64,000 nt of DNA from Paracoccus sp. S1E-3 (GTDB lineage: Bacteria; Pseudomonadota; Alphaproteobacteria; Rhodobacterales; Rhodobacteraceae), in the NCBI RefSeq assembly GCF_013868135.1, contig NZ_JACEMU010000004.1, positions 930,001 to 994,000 on the forward strand, in the 5' to 3' direction. Positions within the stretch are counted from its first letter, which is position 1, and every line of letters begins with the position of its first letter. This document shows, piece after piece, positions 45,705 to 55,199 of the stretch. Position numbers and translations under genes: made by a program. Below the pieces are notes generated by a model. The model had not been told where the DNA came from, did not search any database, and saw only the letters and a list, made by a program, of their open reading frames with translations.

Positions 45705-46661
45705 TTACCGCGGCGCGGGCCGAAATCCCCAGCGCAGGAAGCGCTCGTCCGGGATAGTGCGCAGAACCTGCGCAATCAGAGCGGTGGCGGCGATGGCAAA
45801 GACCACCCGGCCCGCCAGCACGCCCCAGATATTCGCACCGACCGACATGACGATGGCGGTGTCTTCGATCACGCTGTGGGCGAACCCCATGAAAACGCAG
45901 GAAATAAACACCTGCCGGGGCGAGACCCGGCCCGAGCGCGCCTCGCGGATCAGCAGGCCGCCGCCATAGGAAACCCCGAGGAACAGCCCGACCGAGGTCA
46001 GCTCCGCCGCCTCGCCGCGGATGCCTGCCAGCCGCAGCACCGGTGCCAGCAGCCGCATCAGCCAGGCCATTAACCCGGTGACGCGCAGGATCTCCATGCC
46101 CCAGGACAGCGCCAGCAGCATCGCCAGCATCATCGCCATGGTCTTGCCCAGCCCGATGAAGAAGCCGGGCCAGCCGCCATCGGCCGCCATCGGGATCCAG
46201 GCCGGCTGCATCGGCCCCGCCAGCCAGCCGGTCGCCGTCAGAACCTGATGCAGCAGGAACGCATATAGCATCCCTCCGCCCAGCCGCAGCAGCGTGGTGA
46301 CGATCAGGCCCGGCCCGGCGCGCTGGATGATCTTCTGCTCGATCGGCAGCGCATGGGCGAACAGCAGCAGCGCCGAAAAGACGGTGATGTCCGCCCCGCT
46401 GAGCGCACCCATCGGCAGCAGCACGAACACCATCGGCACCGCCGCCCAGATGCCGACCAGCATCCCCGTCAGCCAGGGCAGCCCCAGTTCCGGCGGCAGG
46501 CCGAACAGCGCCATGACCGGCGCCAACGCCGGCGCCACCGCCGCGATCAGGCCCAGCCGCGACAGGATCTCGGTGGCGATGGTGACCGGGATGATGATGC
46601 GCGCAAGCTCCCAATAAAGCAGCAGCGTCAGGCGGGTCTTGTCGAGGATGGGGTGGGACAT
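45705..46661 (-). CDS. YjiH-like nucleoside-recognition (Gate) domain membrane protein
   Basis: A 318-residue membrane protein with about eight to nine spans. The Gate/nucleoside-recognition type features include SYGGGLLIREARSGRVSPRQ and CVFMGFAHSVIEDTAIVMSV. Proteins of this group have an unproven transport role. The start at 46661 (MSHPILDKTR) has AAGGAG nine bases upstream. It is divergent from the Lrp-type regulator across a 95-bp gap with a dyad, so it is probably regulated by it. Confidence 0.78.
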   Translation of the reverse strand: MSHPILDKTRLTLLLYWELARIIIPVTIATEILSRLGLIAAVAPALAPVMALFGLPPELGLPWLTGMLVGIWAAVPMVFVLLPMGALSGADITVFSALLLFAHALPIEQKIIQRAGPGLIVTTLLRLGGGMLYAFLLHQVLTATGWLAGPMQPAWIPMAADGGWPGFFIGLGKTMAMMLAMLLALSWGMEILRVTGLMAWLMRLLAPVLRLAGIRGEAAELTSVGLFLGVSYGGGLLIREARSGRVSPRQVFISCVFMGFAHSVIEDTAIVMSVGANIWGVLAGRVVFAIAATALIAQVLRTIPDERFLRWGFRPAPR

Positions 46662-46731
46662 GATCGGCTTCTCCTTCCGCCGATCTGTAACCCGAGGCAG
46701 GTGGCAGATGTGGTCAAAGATTGCGCCCTCG

Positions 46732-46746
46732 TGCAATATTGTTGCA
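46732..46746. promoter_or_regulatory. Lrp/AsnC-type operator candidate
   Basis: TGCAA, five bases (TATTG), TTGCA is a perfect inverted repeat with an inner CAATATTG palindrome. It is 10 bp before the Lrp start and 71 bp before the divergent YjiH-like start. The half-site and spacing resemble Lrp-family operators. Use by the adjacent Lrp protein is inferred. Confidence 0.55.
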
Positions 46747-46756
46747 AACCGGAGCC

Positions 46757-47215
46757 GTGACCTTGGACCGCATCGACCGCAAGCTTTTGAACCTGTTGCA
46801 GCGCGACGCCGCCCGCACCAATGCCGACCTCGCGGCCGAGGCCGGGCTGTCGCCCTCCAGCTGCCTGCGCCGCATCCGCCGGCTGCGCGAGGCTGGCATC
46901 ATCGACCGCACCGTCGCCATCCTGAACCCGGCCAAGGCCGGCCGCGTCCTGAAAGCCTGGGTCACGGTCGAATTGAAGCTGCATGGCGATCAGCACATGC
47001 GTCGCTTCCTGTCGCTGGCCACGGCGGAACCGGCGGTCGCCACCGCCCATGCGGTCACCGGCAGCGTCGATGTGATCCTGATGCTGCACCTGCGCGACAT
47101 GGAGGAGTTCGACGCCCTCGCCGAGCGGCTGTTCCGCGATAATACAAATGTCGCGCGCTTCTACACGATGATGGTGATCCGCACCGCCAAGGAAGACCTG
47201 TCGATCCGGCTTTAG
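46757..47215 (+). CDS. Lrp/AsnC family regulator
   Basis: A protein of about 152 residues. The helix-turn-helix is at residues about 10-55 (LDRIDRKLLNLLQRDAARTN, then AEAGLSPSSCLRRIRRLREA), and the C-terminal RAM ligand domain follows. The start is either GTG at 46757 or TTG at 46763; the GGAG at 46751-46754 is at a better distance from the TTG. Either start yields the usual L/MDxIDRKLL beginning. It is convergent with the EamA gene (4-bp overlap) and divergent from the YjiH-like gene, which is its likely target. Confidence 0.88.
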   Translation: MTLDRIDRKLLNLLQRDAARTNADLAAEAGLSPSSCLRRIRRLREAGIIDRTVAILNPAKAGRVLKAWVTVELKLHGDQHMRRFLSLATAEPAVATAHAVTGSVDVILMLHLRDMEEFDALAERLFRDNTNVARFYTMMVIRTAKEDLSIRL

Positions 47216-48081
47216 GCCGCCAGCAGGATCACACCCAGCACCAGCACCGCGCAACCGGCCAGCCGGACCGGTCCGACCGGCTCGCGCAGAATGATCATGC
47301 CCATCAGCGCACCGACCATCATCGACATCTCGCGCATGGGCGCAACGATGCTGACCGGCGCGCCCGCCGTCAGCACCGACAGCACGATGATGTAGGACAG
47401 CGACGACAGCACCCCCACCCCAAGCGCCAGCCCCCAATAGCCGCGCATCGCCTCGATGGCGCGGCGGGGGCGGCTGGCGACCAGCGGAAGCAGCATGAGG
47501 AGGCGCAGCAGATTGGTGAACCAGTCCAGCACCACCGGGGCAACCCCCAGCGCCTTGACCGCATAGGCGTCGACAACCGTATAGCTGGCGATCAGGCCGC
47601 CCGTGGCGGTGCCCCAGCGCAGCCCCGCATGGCCGCCCGGCGTCGAAAACGCCGCCAGCCGTCCCTGGGTGGCAATCATCAGGATGCCCGCGACCACCAG
47701 CACCAGCCCCAGCAGCCCCGCCGCCGTCGGCGTCTCGCCCAGCAGCAGAAAGGCCGCCAGCGAGGACAGCATCGGCCCGGTCCCCCGCGCCACCGGATAG
47801 ACCACCGACAGATCCGCGACCTGATAGCCGCGCTGCAGGAACAGGCTGTAGCCGAGATGGATCAGCGCGCTGAGCAGCACGAAACCCGCCCCCGCCCATG
47901 TCCAGATCAGCCCCCCGCGCGTCAGCAGGTAGCCGACCCATGGCCCGTAGACCACAGCCGCGACGAGCGTATAGGCGAAGACGAAATACGGCCCCGCGGC
48001 AGCGGCACGCTTGGCCAGCAGGTTCCAGCTGGCATGGATGAAGGATGCGAGAACGACCAGTAGAATCGAGACAAGCGTCAT
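47212..48081 (-). CDS. EamA/DMT family transporter
   Basis: A 289-residue drug/metabolite transporter with ten predicted spans arranged as two EamA repeats. The conserved segment SVVYPVARGTGPMLSSLAAF and the opening LVSILLVVLASFIHASWNLL are typical; the second repeat ends in REPVGPVRLAGCAVLVLGVI. It probably exports amino acids or related metabolites. The start at 48081 has an AAAGGGGG ribosome site. It overlaps the Lrp gene by 4 bp at the convergent end. Confidence 0.88.
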   Translation of the reverse strand: MTLVSILLVVLASFIHASWNLLAKRAAAAGPYFVFAYTLVAAVVYGPWVGYLLTRGGLIWTWAGAGFVLLSALIHLGYSLFLQRGYQVADLSVVYPVARGTGPMLSSLAAFLLLGETPTAAGLLGLVLVVAGILMIATQGRLAAFSTPGGHAGLRWGTATGGLIASYTVVDAYAVKALGVAPVVLDWFTNLLRLLMLLPLVASRPRRAIEAMRGYWGLALGVGVLSSLSYIIVLSVLTAGAPVSIVAPMREMSMMVGALMGMIILREPVGPVRLAGCAVLVLGVILLAA

Positions 48082-48314
48082 GGAGACCCCCTTTGCGCGC
48101 GGGCGCGGTTGATCTCGACGTCTCCGCCCCTGGGCTTTTATCCCTTGGGTGCAGCCACGGAACGCCCATGGTCTCTGCAACGCTCGGTCCAGCGGCGGAT
48201 GGCCCGGAACCCTAGTTGCCACTCAGTCGATAGGAGCAGCATAGCCCTTGGCGTCGGGGAGTTTCAATCCCGCTTGCGGATATTCGGCGCGCGGCGCCGG
48301 CCCGCCCGCGGCGC

Positions 48315-49112
48315 CTAAAGCCTCTCCATGATCTTCTTCACCGCCGCCAGCGCCTCGGCTGGGGCCAGCGGCCGCTTGGGCTGGCCGGTCAGGCTGATGA
48401 TGCGGTTGACGCAATTGTCGCCTTCGATGGCGCGGTGGATCAGTTCGATCAGGACCGGCCTCAGCGGCGTGTCGAGCTGCAAGCCTCGCTCGATCCGGTC
48501 AAGCAGGCCCGCCACATCGCCCGGCGTCACCGTATAGATGGTCTGCACCCCGTCATAGATATGGCCGCCGGAACGCAGCCGCGTCTGCGGGGGCCAGGGC
48601 CGGGCGGGAAGATAAAGCCGCCGCTCGGTTTCGGCGATCTTCAGCGTGTTGATGAACAGCGTCCCCATCAGCGCCGCCGCACGGTCCAGATCGTTCTCGG
48701 CGATGTCGACGACGGTGTCGCAGATCGAGGTCAGCCAGCGCGAGTTCAGCATCACCGCGACCTCAGGCCCCATCTCGGTCAGGATGCGCCAGAAGATCCG
48801 CCGCGCCACCGGGTTTTCCGCATCCCGGCGCAGGCAGACGATCGTGCAGGCCAGCACATGCGCGATGCGGGGCGAGCCGAGAAATTCAACCTCAATCCCG
48901 GCGAAATGCGCGGCGAGATCGCGGTTTCGCCCCATCCATGGCCGCTGCGCCGTTCCGGGGATGATGTCGCGCAGGAACGGCCCCAGATCCACCTCGGGAT
49001 CGGGTAGCGGCAGTTCTGCCGCGTCGCCCGGCTGAGGATCGAAATAGCGGCGCCAACTGCGCGCGACAGCCGCGCGGTCGCGGCTCGACGCCGAGGGATC
49101 GGGATGGTCCAT
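48315..49112 (-). CDS. Conserved protein of unknown function
   Basis: A 265-residue protein, mainly helical with no clear membrane span or signal. I do not recognise a family. RRIFWRILTEMGPEVAVMLN and AALMGTLFINTLKIAETERR are the strongest amphipathic helices, and the last 70 residues contain a possible small helical domain (LLDRIERGLQLDTPLRPVLI). GGAGGAG lies four to eight bases upstream of the ATG at 49112. It stands between acpP and the EamA gene and is likely monocistronic. Confidence 0.62.
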   Translation of the reverse strand: MDHPDPSASSRDRAAVARSWRRYFDPQPGDAAELPLPDPEVDLGPFLRDIIPGTAQRPWMGRNRDLAAHFAGIEVEFLGSPRIAHVLACTIVCLRRDAENPVARRIFWRILTEMGPEVAVMLNSRWLTSICDTVVDIAENDLDRAAALMGTLFINTLKIAETERRLYLPARPWPPQTRLRSGGHIYDGVQTIYTVTPGDVAGLLDRIERGLQLDTPLRPVLIELIHRAIEGDNCVNRIISLTGQPKRPLAPAEALAAVKKIMERL

Positions 49113-49281
49113 AAGCTCCTCCGCCGCCGCTGCGCCGTAATGCGCAAGCCTGTCTCCACCGCATCAGAAGGTCGAGACGGGAAACGACAAGACATTCGAG
49201 ATTTTCGCAGCCCATGGCTTTCCGCGTACAGGCACCGCGATATATCCGCCCGAGGGCAAGCCGCCCACGCATCGCGGCACA

Positions 49282-49307
49282 GAAAAACGGCGCCGCGAGG
49301 GCGCCGC
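49282..49307 (-). terminator. Intrinsic terminator of acpP
   Basis: On the minus strand GGCGCC, five bases, GGCGCC (extended to 7 bp with a C-G pair), followed by five T residues. It lies 34 bp downstream of the acpP stop. Confidence 0.8.
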
Positions 49308-49340
49308 ATTCCTGAAGTCCAGACTTCCATCAGGGGTGGA

Positions 49341-49574
49341 TCAGACCGCGCCCTTGATGAAGTTCACGGCATCGCCGAAGGTCTGGATGGTTTCGGCGGC
49401 GTCGTCGGGGATCTCGATGCCGAATTCTTCTTCGAAGGCCATGACCAGCTCGACCGTGTCGAGGCTGTCCGCACCCAGATCATCGATGAACGAAGCGGTT
49501 TCGACCACCTTGTCCTCATCAACGCCGAGATGCTCGACAACGATTTTCTTCACGCGATCAGCGATATCGCTCAT
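49341..49574 (-). CDS. acpP: Acyl carrier protein
   Basis: A 77-residue acidic protein. [20 protein letters not shown] carries Ser37, the site of the phosphopantetheine arm. It holds growing acyl chains in fatty acid synthesis. It lies 159 bp from fabG on the same strand with its own likely promoter and a terminator after it, so it can be expressed at a high level independent of fabD-fabG. Confidence 0.98.
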   Translation of the reverse strand: MSDIADRVKKIVVEHLGVDEDKVVETASFIDDLGADSLDTVELVMAFEEEFGIEIPDDAAETIQTFGDAVNFIKGAV

Positions 49575-49657
49575 GTCTTTTCCTCATGTTCGCGGGCAAT
49601 CGCCCAGATGTGCGGCCATGCCGCGACGCCGGGGTTTCCCCCTTGGCCTCAAGACGG

Positions 49658-49685
49658 GATATAGCAGCCAACCCCGCCCTTGCAA
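49658..49685 (-). promoter_or_regulatory. Candidate acpP promoter
   Basis: On the minus strand TTGCAA (49685-49680), 16 bp, TATATC (49663-49658). It would give an acpP leader of about 77 nt. The match to consensus is moderate. Confidence 0.45.
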
Positions 49686-49733
49686 CCGCTTTTGCGGCCC
49701 TTCGCCTGCCGAAAACCCTGTCGAAGGGCAGGA

Positions 49734-50471
49734 TCAGACCATCGCCATGCCACCGTTGACATGCAGGGTTGCACCAGTGACGTAACCCGCCTCGGGGCTG
49801 GACAGATACAGCACCGCCGCCGCGATATCGGTGGCTTCGCCCATTGCGCCCGCCGGGATCTGGGTCAGGATCTTGCCCTTCTGATCGTCGTTCAGCTTGT
49901 CGGTCATGGCGGTGGCGATGAAGCCCGGCGCCACGCAGTTCACGGTGATGCCGCGGCTCGCGACCTCATAGGCCAGCGACTTCGACATCCCGACCAGACC
50001 GGCCTTGGCGGCGGCATAATTCCCCTGCCCCGGATTGCCGGTCGTTCCCACCACGCTGGTGATGTTCACAATCCGGCCCCAACGCGCCTTCATCATACCG
50101 CGCAGCACCCCCCGCATCAGCCGGAAGCTGGAGGTCAGGTTGACCTCGATCACCTGCGCCCATTCCTCGTCCGACATGCGCATGAACAGGTTGTCGCGGG
50201 TGATGCCGGCGTTATTGACCAGAATGTCGATGCCGCCCATGGCCTCGGCGGCGGCCTTCGGCAACGCCTCGACCGCCGTCGCATCGCCCAGATTGGCGGT
50301 GACGACATGGGCGCGCTCGCCCAGCGTGGCGGCGAGTTCGGCCAGCGGGGCCTCGCGCGTGCCCGACAGCGCGACGGTGGCGCCGGCGGCGTGCAAGGCC
50401 TGGGCCACGGCGCCCCCGATGCCGCCGGAAGCGCCCGTCACCAGTGCACGTTTTCCTGTCAGATCAAACAT
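49734..50471 (-). CDS. fabG: 3-oxoacyl-ACP reductase
   Basis: A 245-residue SDR of the FabG type. TGASGGIGGA (12-21), NNAG (86-89), and the Ser139-Tyr152-Lys156 active site in NITSVVGTTGNPGQGNYAAA(K) are all present. It reduces 3-oxoacyl-ACP with NADPH. It lies upstream of acpP and overlaps the racemase-like gene by 8 bp, and the usual fabD lies beyond that gene. Confidence 0.95.
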   Translation of the reverse strand: MFDLTGKRALVTGASGGIGGAVAQALHAAGATVALSGTREAPLAELAATLGERAHVVTANLGDATAVEALPKAAAEAMGGIDILVNNAGITRDNLFMRMSDEEWAQVIEVNLTSSFRLMRGVLRGMMKARWGRIVNITSVVGTTGNPGQGNYAAAKAGLVGMSKSLAYEVASRGITVNCVAPGFIATAMTDKLNDDQKGKILTQIPAGAMGEATDIAAAVLYLSSPEAGYVTGATLHVNGGMAMV

Positions 50472-51174
50472 ATGTCTCTCCTGTCTCGAAACAGGCGGCT
50501 TCCAGCGCCGCCCGGCAATGTATTTCGACCGTATCAAAAACCGGGGCCGCGACATTCGCCGCCGACAGCAGCAGGCCGACTTCGGTACAACCGAGTATGA
50601 TGCAATCCGCGCCTGCCGCGATCAGATCCGCGGCCACCCGCTCGTAGAAGCGACGGCTGCCCGCGCGGATCTCGTTCCGGCACAGTTCATCGAAGATGAT
50701 GCGGTGGATTTCGGCCCGCACCGCCGGCTCGGGGATGACCGGCGTCAGGCCCGCCGCTTCCAGACGGTCGCGGTAGAAGGGCAGCTCCATCGTGAAGGCG
50801 GTGGCGATCAGGCCGGGACGGCTCAGCCCGGCGGCGGCGATGGTGTCGGCGGTCGCATCGGCGATGTGGATGAAGGGCAGCACCGTCGCCTCGCGCACCT
50901 GATCGGCCACGATATGCATGGTGTTGGCCGCGATCAGGATCACCCCGGCGCCGGCTGCTTCCAGACCGCGCGCGGCCTCGGTCAGGACGTGGGCCGCCGC
51001 CGCCCAGTCGCCGTCCCGCTGCATCTGCGTGATGGGCGCGAAATCGACCGAATGCAGCAGGATCCGGGCCGAGTGCAGGCCGCCCATCCGTTCGGATGCG
51101 AGGCGGTTGAGGCAGGCGTAATAGCCCGCCGTCGACACCCAGGACATGCCGCCCAACATCCCGATGATCCGCAT
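50464..51174 (-). CDS. Aspartate/glutamate racemase family protein (altered active site)
   Basis: A 236-residue protein of the Asp/Glu/hydantoin racemase family. MRIIGMLGGMSWVSTAGYYA is a typical start, ANTMH near residue 83 is the first half-site and ILGCTEVGLLL (Cys196) the second. The first catalytic position, Cys or Thr before NT in true racemases, is Ala83 here. It may be one-sided or inactive as a racemase. Overlaps of 8 bp with fabG, and 5 bp spacing to fabD, place it inside the fatty acid operon. Confidence 0.85.
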   Translation of the reverse strand: MRIIGMLGGMSWVSTAGYYACLNRLASERMGGLHSARILLHSVDFAPITQMQRDGDWAAAAHVLTEAARGLEAAGAGVILIAANTMHIVADQVREATVLPFIHIADATADTIAAAGLSRPGLIATAFTMELPFYRDRLEAAGLTPVIPEPAVRAEIHRIIFDELCRNEIRAGSRRFYERVAADLIAAGADCIILGCTEVGLLLSAANVAAPVFDTVEIHCRAALEAACFETGETYV

Positions 51175-51179
51175 CGGCC

Positions 51180-52106
51180 TCAGCCCTTGAGGGCGGCGAT
51201 GTCGGCTGGCGCTCCGATGTTGCGGGTGACCGCGTCCTTGCTGATGCGCTTGATCATGCCCGAGAGTGCCTTGCCCGCGCCGATTTCCCAGAATTCGGTC
51301 ACGCCCGCGCCGGTCAGAAATTCGATCGATTCGCGCCAACGCACCGATCCGGTGACCTGTTCGACCAGCAGAATGCGGATGGCGCCGGGTTCGCTGACCG
51401 GCTCGGCGCGGACATTGGCGATCACCGGCACGGCGGGGGGGTGAATGTCCACGGCTGCCAGCGCATCGGCCATCGCCGCCGCCGCCGGCTGCATCAGCAC
51501 CGAATGAAACGGTGCGGAAACCGGCAGCATCAGCGCCCGTTTCGCCCCGCGTTCCTTCGCCAGCGCCGCCGCGCGTTCCACAGCGTCCTTGTGACCCGAG
51601 ATCACCACCTGCGCCGGATCATTGTCATTGGCGGCCTGACAGACCTCGTCGCCCGCCGCCTCGCGCGCGATTTCGTCTACGGTCGCGAAATCGAGGCCCA
51701 GAATCGCTGCCATCGCCCCGACGCCGACCGGCACCGCATCCTGCATCGCCTGCCCGCGCAGGCGCAGAAGCCGCGCCGTATCCGTCAGGCTCAGCGCGCC
51801 CGCCGCGCAGAGCGCCGAATATTCTCCCAGCGAATGCCCGGCGACATAATCGGCATCCTTGATGCCGAAGCCCTCGGCCTCCAGCGCGCGGAAGGCCGCC
51901 ATGGACGTGGCCATCAGCGCCGGCTGGGCATTGCGCGTCAGCGTCAGTTCGTCGGCATCGCCTTCCCAGATCAGTTTCGAGAGGTTTTCGCCAAGCGCCT
52001 CATCAACCTCGCGAAAAACGTCCATCGCGGCGGGATAGGTTTCCGCCAGTTCACGACCCATTCCGATGGTCTGGGCGCCCTGTCCGGGAAAAACGAATGC
52101 ACGCAT
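51180..52106 (-). CDS. fabD: Malonyl-CoA:ACP transacylase
   Basis: A 308-residue FabD. FVFPGQGAQTIGMG (4-17) and GHSLGEYSALCAAG with Ser92 are the substrate and nucleophile motifs; APFHSVLM near 200 holds the His. It loads malonyl onto ACP. It heads the fabD-(racemase-like)-fabG group and may be transcribed separately from acpP. Confidence 0.96.
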   Translation of the reverse strand: MRAFVFPGQGAQTIGMGRELAETYPAAMDVFREVDEALGENLSKLIWEGDADELTLTRNAQPALMATSMAAFRALEAEGFGIKDADYVAGHSLGEYSALCAAGALSLTDTARLLRLRGQAMQDAVPVGVGAMAAILGLDFATVDEIAREAAGDEVCQAANDNDPAQVVISGHKDAVERAAALAKERGAKRALMLPVSAPFHSVLMQPAAAAMADALAAVDIHPPAVPVIANVRAEPVSEPGAIRILLVEQVTGSVRWRESIEFLTGAGVTEFWEIGAGKALSGMIKRISKDAVTRNIGAPADIAALKG

Positions 52107-52165
52107 GATCTTGACCCCTTTTAGATTTTCCCCGTCCTAACCCGCCCGTGCCGTGGCGGCAACAG

Positions 52166-52198
52166 AAAGGGGCGCCGACCCTTCGGCCCGCGCCCCTT
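52166..52198 (-). terminator. Terminator after ndk
   Basis: On the minus strand AAGGGGCGC pairs with GCGCCCCTT around an inner imperfect GGCCGAAGGGTCG loop, followed by TTTCTG. It lies 20 bp downstream of the ndk stop, before fabD. Confidence 0.6.
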
Positions 52199-52219
52199 CA
52201 TTGCGAATGACGGTTGAAA

Positions 52220-52642
52220 TCAGCCGACCAGTTCGAGACCGGAGAAGAAGAAGGCGATCTCGCGCGCGGCCGATTCCGGGCTGTCCGAACCGTGGACCGA
52301 GTTTTCGCCTTTCGACAGCGCGAATTCCTTGCGGATGGTGCCGGCGGCGGCTTCGGCCGGATCGGTCGCGCCCATCACTTCGCGGTTTTTCGCGATGGCG
52401 CCTTCGCCTTCCAGAACCTGCACGACGACCGGTTCCGAGGCCATGTACTCGACCAGCTCGCCATAGAACGGACGGGCAGCGTGTTCGGCGTAGAAGGCAC
52501 CAGCCTCGGCCGGCGACAGGTGGATGCGCTTCGAGGCGACGACGCGCAGGCCGGCATCTTCGAATTTGGCGACGATCTTGCCGGTCAGGTTGCGCTTGGT
52601 GGCGTCGGGCTTGATGATCGAGAGGGTGCGTTCGGTGGCCAT
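52220..52642 (-). CDS. ndk: Nucleoside diphosphate kinase
   Basis: A 140-residue NDK. The phospho-histidine is His117 in NSVHGSDS, and [20 protein letters not shown] is the family opening. It balances NTP pools by phosphate transfer from ATP. It has normal length. It is followed by a terminator, so it is separate from fabD. Confidence 0.97.
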   Translation of the reverse strand: MATERTLSIIKPDATKRNLTGKIVAKFEDAGLRVVASKRIHLSPAEAGAFYAEHAARPFYGELVEYMASEPVVVQVLEGEGAIAKNREVMGATDPAEAAAGTIRKEFALSKGENSVHGSDSPESAAREIAFFFSGLELVG

Positions 52643-53166
52643 GGGATACTCCGTCAGAATGGGCGCAGGGATGCCCCGCGCGGAAATTTGTGGGCGGCGC
52701 ATAGCATGCGGGCCTGATGTTGAAAAGCCGTGACGGCGGCGGCGCGCACGGCGGAAATAGGCTGTGGCCCGCACGGTTGGGGCGGGACACGCCATATGCG
52801 GACCGGCAGGTGATATCGCCCGCGGATCTGGCGGCCATAATCCAACACCCGCGACATGGCCGATGCGCCGATATCGCCCGCACAGCCGCCCGCTGTCATC
52901 ACGGAGCACCCCTACCCGGCCCGCGACCTCGTCACCGGGGCCGGCCACAGCCCGCGCCGGCGAGTTGCCGCTCCAAGGACCATATCCTGACCGACTTGCG
53001 CGGCGCGCCGCAGTCCCCGCCCGCATCGCCTTCAACCCGCCTTTGCCCGCCAACCCGTTCGTGGCGAGCGCGGAACTGTCGCCAATGCGCCGCTGATACA
53101 CTACCTGCGGGGGCAATCCCCTCGCCAGCCATTGACGCAAAGGCGCAGCTGCGCCATGGCAACGCC
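52643..53166. other. 524-bp stretch without a recognisable gene
   Basis: It lies between the divergent ndk and ABC-F genes. Open frames are present on both strands, including an in-frame extension upstream of the ABC-F start, but none has a recognisable domain or convincing ribosome site. It should hold both promoters. I see no RNA gene here. Confidence 0.5.
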
Positions 53167-55014
53167 ATGCTGCGTATAGATGACATCTCCTATTCCATCG
53201 CGGGCCGCCCGCTGTTCGAACATGCCTCGGCGGCGATCCCGTCGGGCCACAAGGTCGGCCTGGTCGGGCCGAATGGCACCGGCAAGACCACGCTGTTCAA
53301 GCTGCTGCGGGGCGAGCTGGCGCTGGATGGCGGCGCGATCAGCCTGCCCTCGCGCGCCAAGATCGGCGGCGTGGCGCAGGAAGCGCCGGGGACCGGGCGT
53401 TCGGTGCTGGACACGGTGCTGGACGCCGATACCGAGCGCGCCGCCCTGCTGACTGAATCCGAAACCGCCACCGATCCCCATCGCATCGCCGAGATCCAGA
53501 CCCGGCTGGCCGATATCGACGCCTGGTCGGCCGAGGCCCGCGCCGCCACCATTCTGCGCGGCCTTGGCTTCTCGACCGAGGATCAGGCGCGACCCACCAG
53601 CGATTATTCGGGCGGCTGGCGGATGCGGGTGGCGCTGGCGGGGGTGCTGTTCGCGCAGCCCGATCTGCTGCTGCTGGACGAACCGACCAACTATCTCGAC
53701 CTCGAAGGGGCGCTGTGGCTGGAAAGCTATCTGGCGCGTTACCCGCATACCGTCATCGTCATCAGCCATGACCGCGACCTGCTGAACCGGGCCGTGGGCC
53801 ATATCCTGCATCTCGAGGACCGCAAGCTGGTGCTTTACACAGGCGGCTACGACACCTTCGCCCGCACCCGCGCCGAAAAGCGCGCGCTTCAGGCCTCCGA
53901 GGCGAAGAAACAGGAAGCCCGGCGCGCGCATCTGCAAAGCTTCGTCGATCGCTTCCGGGCCAAGGCATCCAAGGCCGTGCAGGCGCAGGCCCGCATCAAG
54001 ATGCTGGCCAAAATGGAGCCGATCACCGCGCCCGAGGAGGCGAAGTTCCACCGCTTCACCTTCCCGGCGCCCGAACAGCTGTCACCCCCCATCATCGCGA
54101 TGGAGGATGTGTCGGTCGGCTATGGCGACCGCGCCGTGCTGCGCCACCTGAACCTGCGCATCGATCAGGACGACCGCATCGCGCTTCTGGGCCGCAACGG
54201 TCAGGGTAAATCGACGCTGTCGAAACTGCTGGCCGAAAGGTTGGGGACGATGGCCGGGCAGATCACCCGGTCCTCGAAACTGCGCGTCGGCTACTTCGCC
54301 CAGCATCAGGTGGACGAGCTGGAACTGGACGAGACGCCGCTCGACCATATCCGCCGCCTGCGGCCAAGCGAGGCGCCCGCAAAGCTGCGCGCGCGACTGG
54401 CGGGGTTCGGCCTGATGGAGGCGCAGGCCACCACCAGGGTCGGCCAGCTTTCGGGCGGCCAGAAGGCGCGACTGTCGCTGCTGATCGCCACCATCGACGC
54501 GCCGCATCTGCTGGTGCTGGACGAACCGACCAACCACCTCGACATCGAAAGCCGCGAGGCTTTGACCGAGGCGCTGAACGACTATACCGGCGCCGTGGTG
54601 CTGGTCAGCCACGACATGCACCTGTTGTCGCTGGTGGCCGAACGGCTGTGGCTGGTCGATCAGGGCGGTGTCGCGCCCTGGCAGGGCGATCTGGACGATT
54701 ACCGTGCCATGCTGCTGTCATCGTCGGACGACAAGCCCGCGCGGATGCCGGCGCCCAAGCCCGCCAAACGCGCCAGCCGCGACGAGATCCTGGAACTGCG
54801 CGCCGAAGCCCGCCGGGCCGAGGACCGCATCACCAAGCTGACCGAGATGCTCGACAGGCTGGGCGTCAAGATGGCAGATCCCAGGGTCTATGACGACCCG
54901 GTCGAGGTCGAGAAATGGGGCCGCAAACACGCCGAGGCGACCGAGGCGATGACCCGCGCCGAAGCCCTGTGGATGGAGGCGCTGGAACGGCTGGACCGGG
55001 CCGAGCGGGGCTGA
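53167..55014 (+). CDS. ABC-F family ATPase
   Basis: A 615-residue soluble protein with two ABC ATPase halves. Half 1 has GPNGTGKTT (34-42), signature [12 protein letters not shown] and [14 protein letters not shown]; half 2 has [18 protein letters not shown] and [13 protein letters not shown]. The linker (about residues 245-290) is charged and the C terminus is a coiled coil (from about 540). It has no membrane spans. ABC-F proteins act on ribosomes (EttA/Uup type) in translation control; the exact subgroup is not decided, Uup-like being likely. No good ribosome site precedes the start. Confidence 0.92.
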   Translation: MLRIDDISYSIAGRPLFEHASAAIPSGHKVGLVGPNGTGKTTLFKLLRGELALDGGAISLPSRAKIGGVAQEAPGTGRSVLDTVLDADTERAALLTESETATDPHRIAEIQTRLADIDAWSAEARAATILRGLGFSTEDQARPTSDYSGGWRMRVALAGVLFAQPDLLLLDEPTNYLDLEGALWLESYLARYPHTVIVISHDRDLLNRAVGHILHLEDRKLVLYTGGYDTFARTRAEKRALQASEAKKQEARRAHLQSFVDRFRAKASKAVQAQARIKMLAKMEPITAPEEAKFHRFTFPAPEQLSPPIIAMEDVSVGYGDRAVLRHLNLRIDQDDRIALLGRNGQGKSTLSKLLAERLGTMAGQITRSSKLRVGYFAQHQVDELELDETPLDHIRRLRPSEAPAKLRARLAGFGLMEAQATTRVGQLSGGQKARLSLLIATIDAPHLLVLDEPTNHLDIESREALTEALNDYTGAVVLVSHDMHLLSLVAERLWLVDQGGVAPWQGDLDDYRAMLLSSSDDKPARMPAPKPAKRASRDEILELRAEARRAEDRITKLTEMLDRLGVKMADPRVYDDPVEVEKWGRKHAEATEAMTRAEALWMEALERLDRAERG

Positions 55015-55199
55015 CGCCCCCCCACGCGGATCGGCACCGGGCCGCCATCGCCGGACCCGACCCGTTGCGCGCAGGCCACGCCTCGGACCGCGCGGCCGCC
55101 CGGTCGTCGGCTTTGCCTTGATTACTGTTTTCCTGATGGGCAGATGCGTGTTACCAAAAAATGGATCGCCTGCCCCGATCCCCATTTCAGGATATGCCC

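Noticed and set aside
52220..53140. N-terminal extension of ndk
   Set aside because: NDK is about 140 residues and starts at [12 protein letters not shown]; the extension is low-quality sequence.
52717..53166. Longer start for the ABC-F gene (150 extra residues)
   Set aside because: The extension has no family similarity and the protein from 53167 opens directly with the ABC domain.
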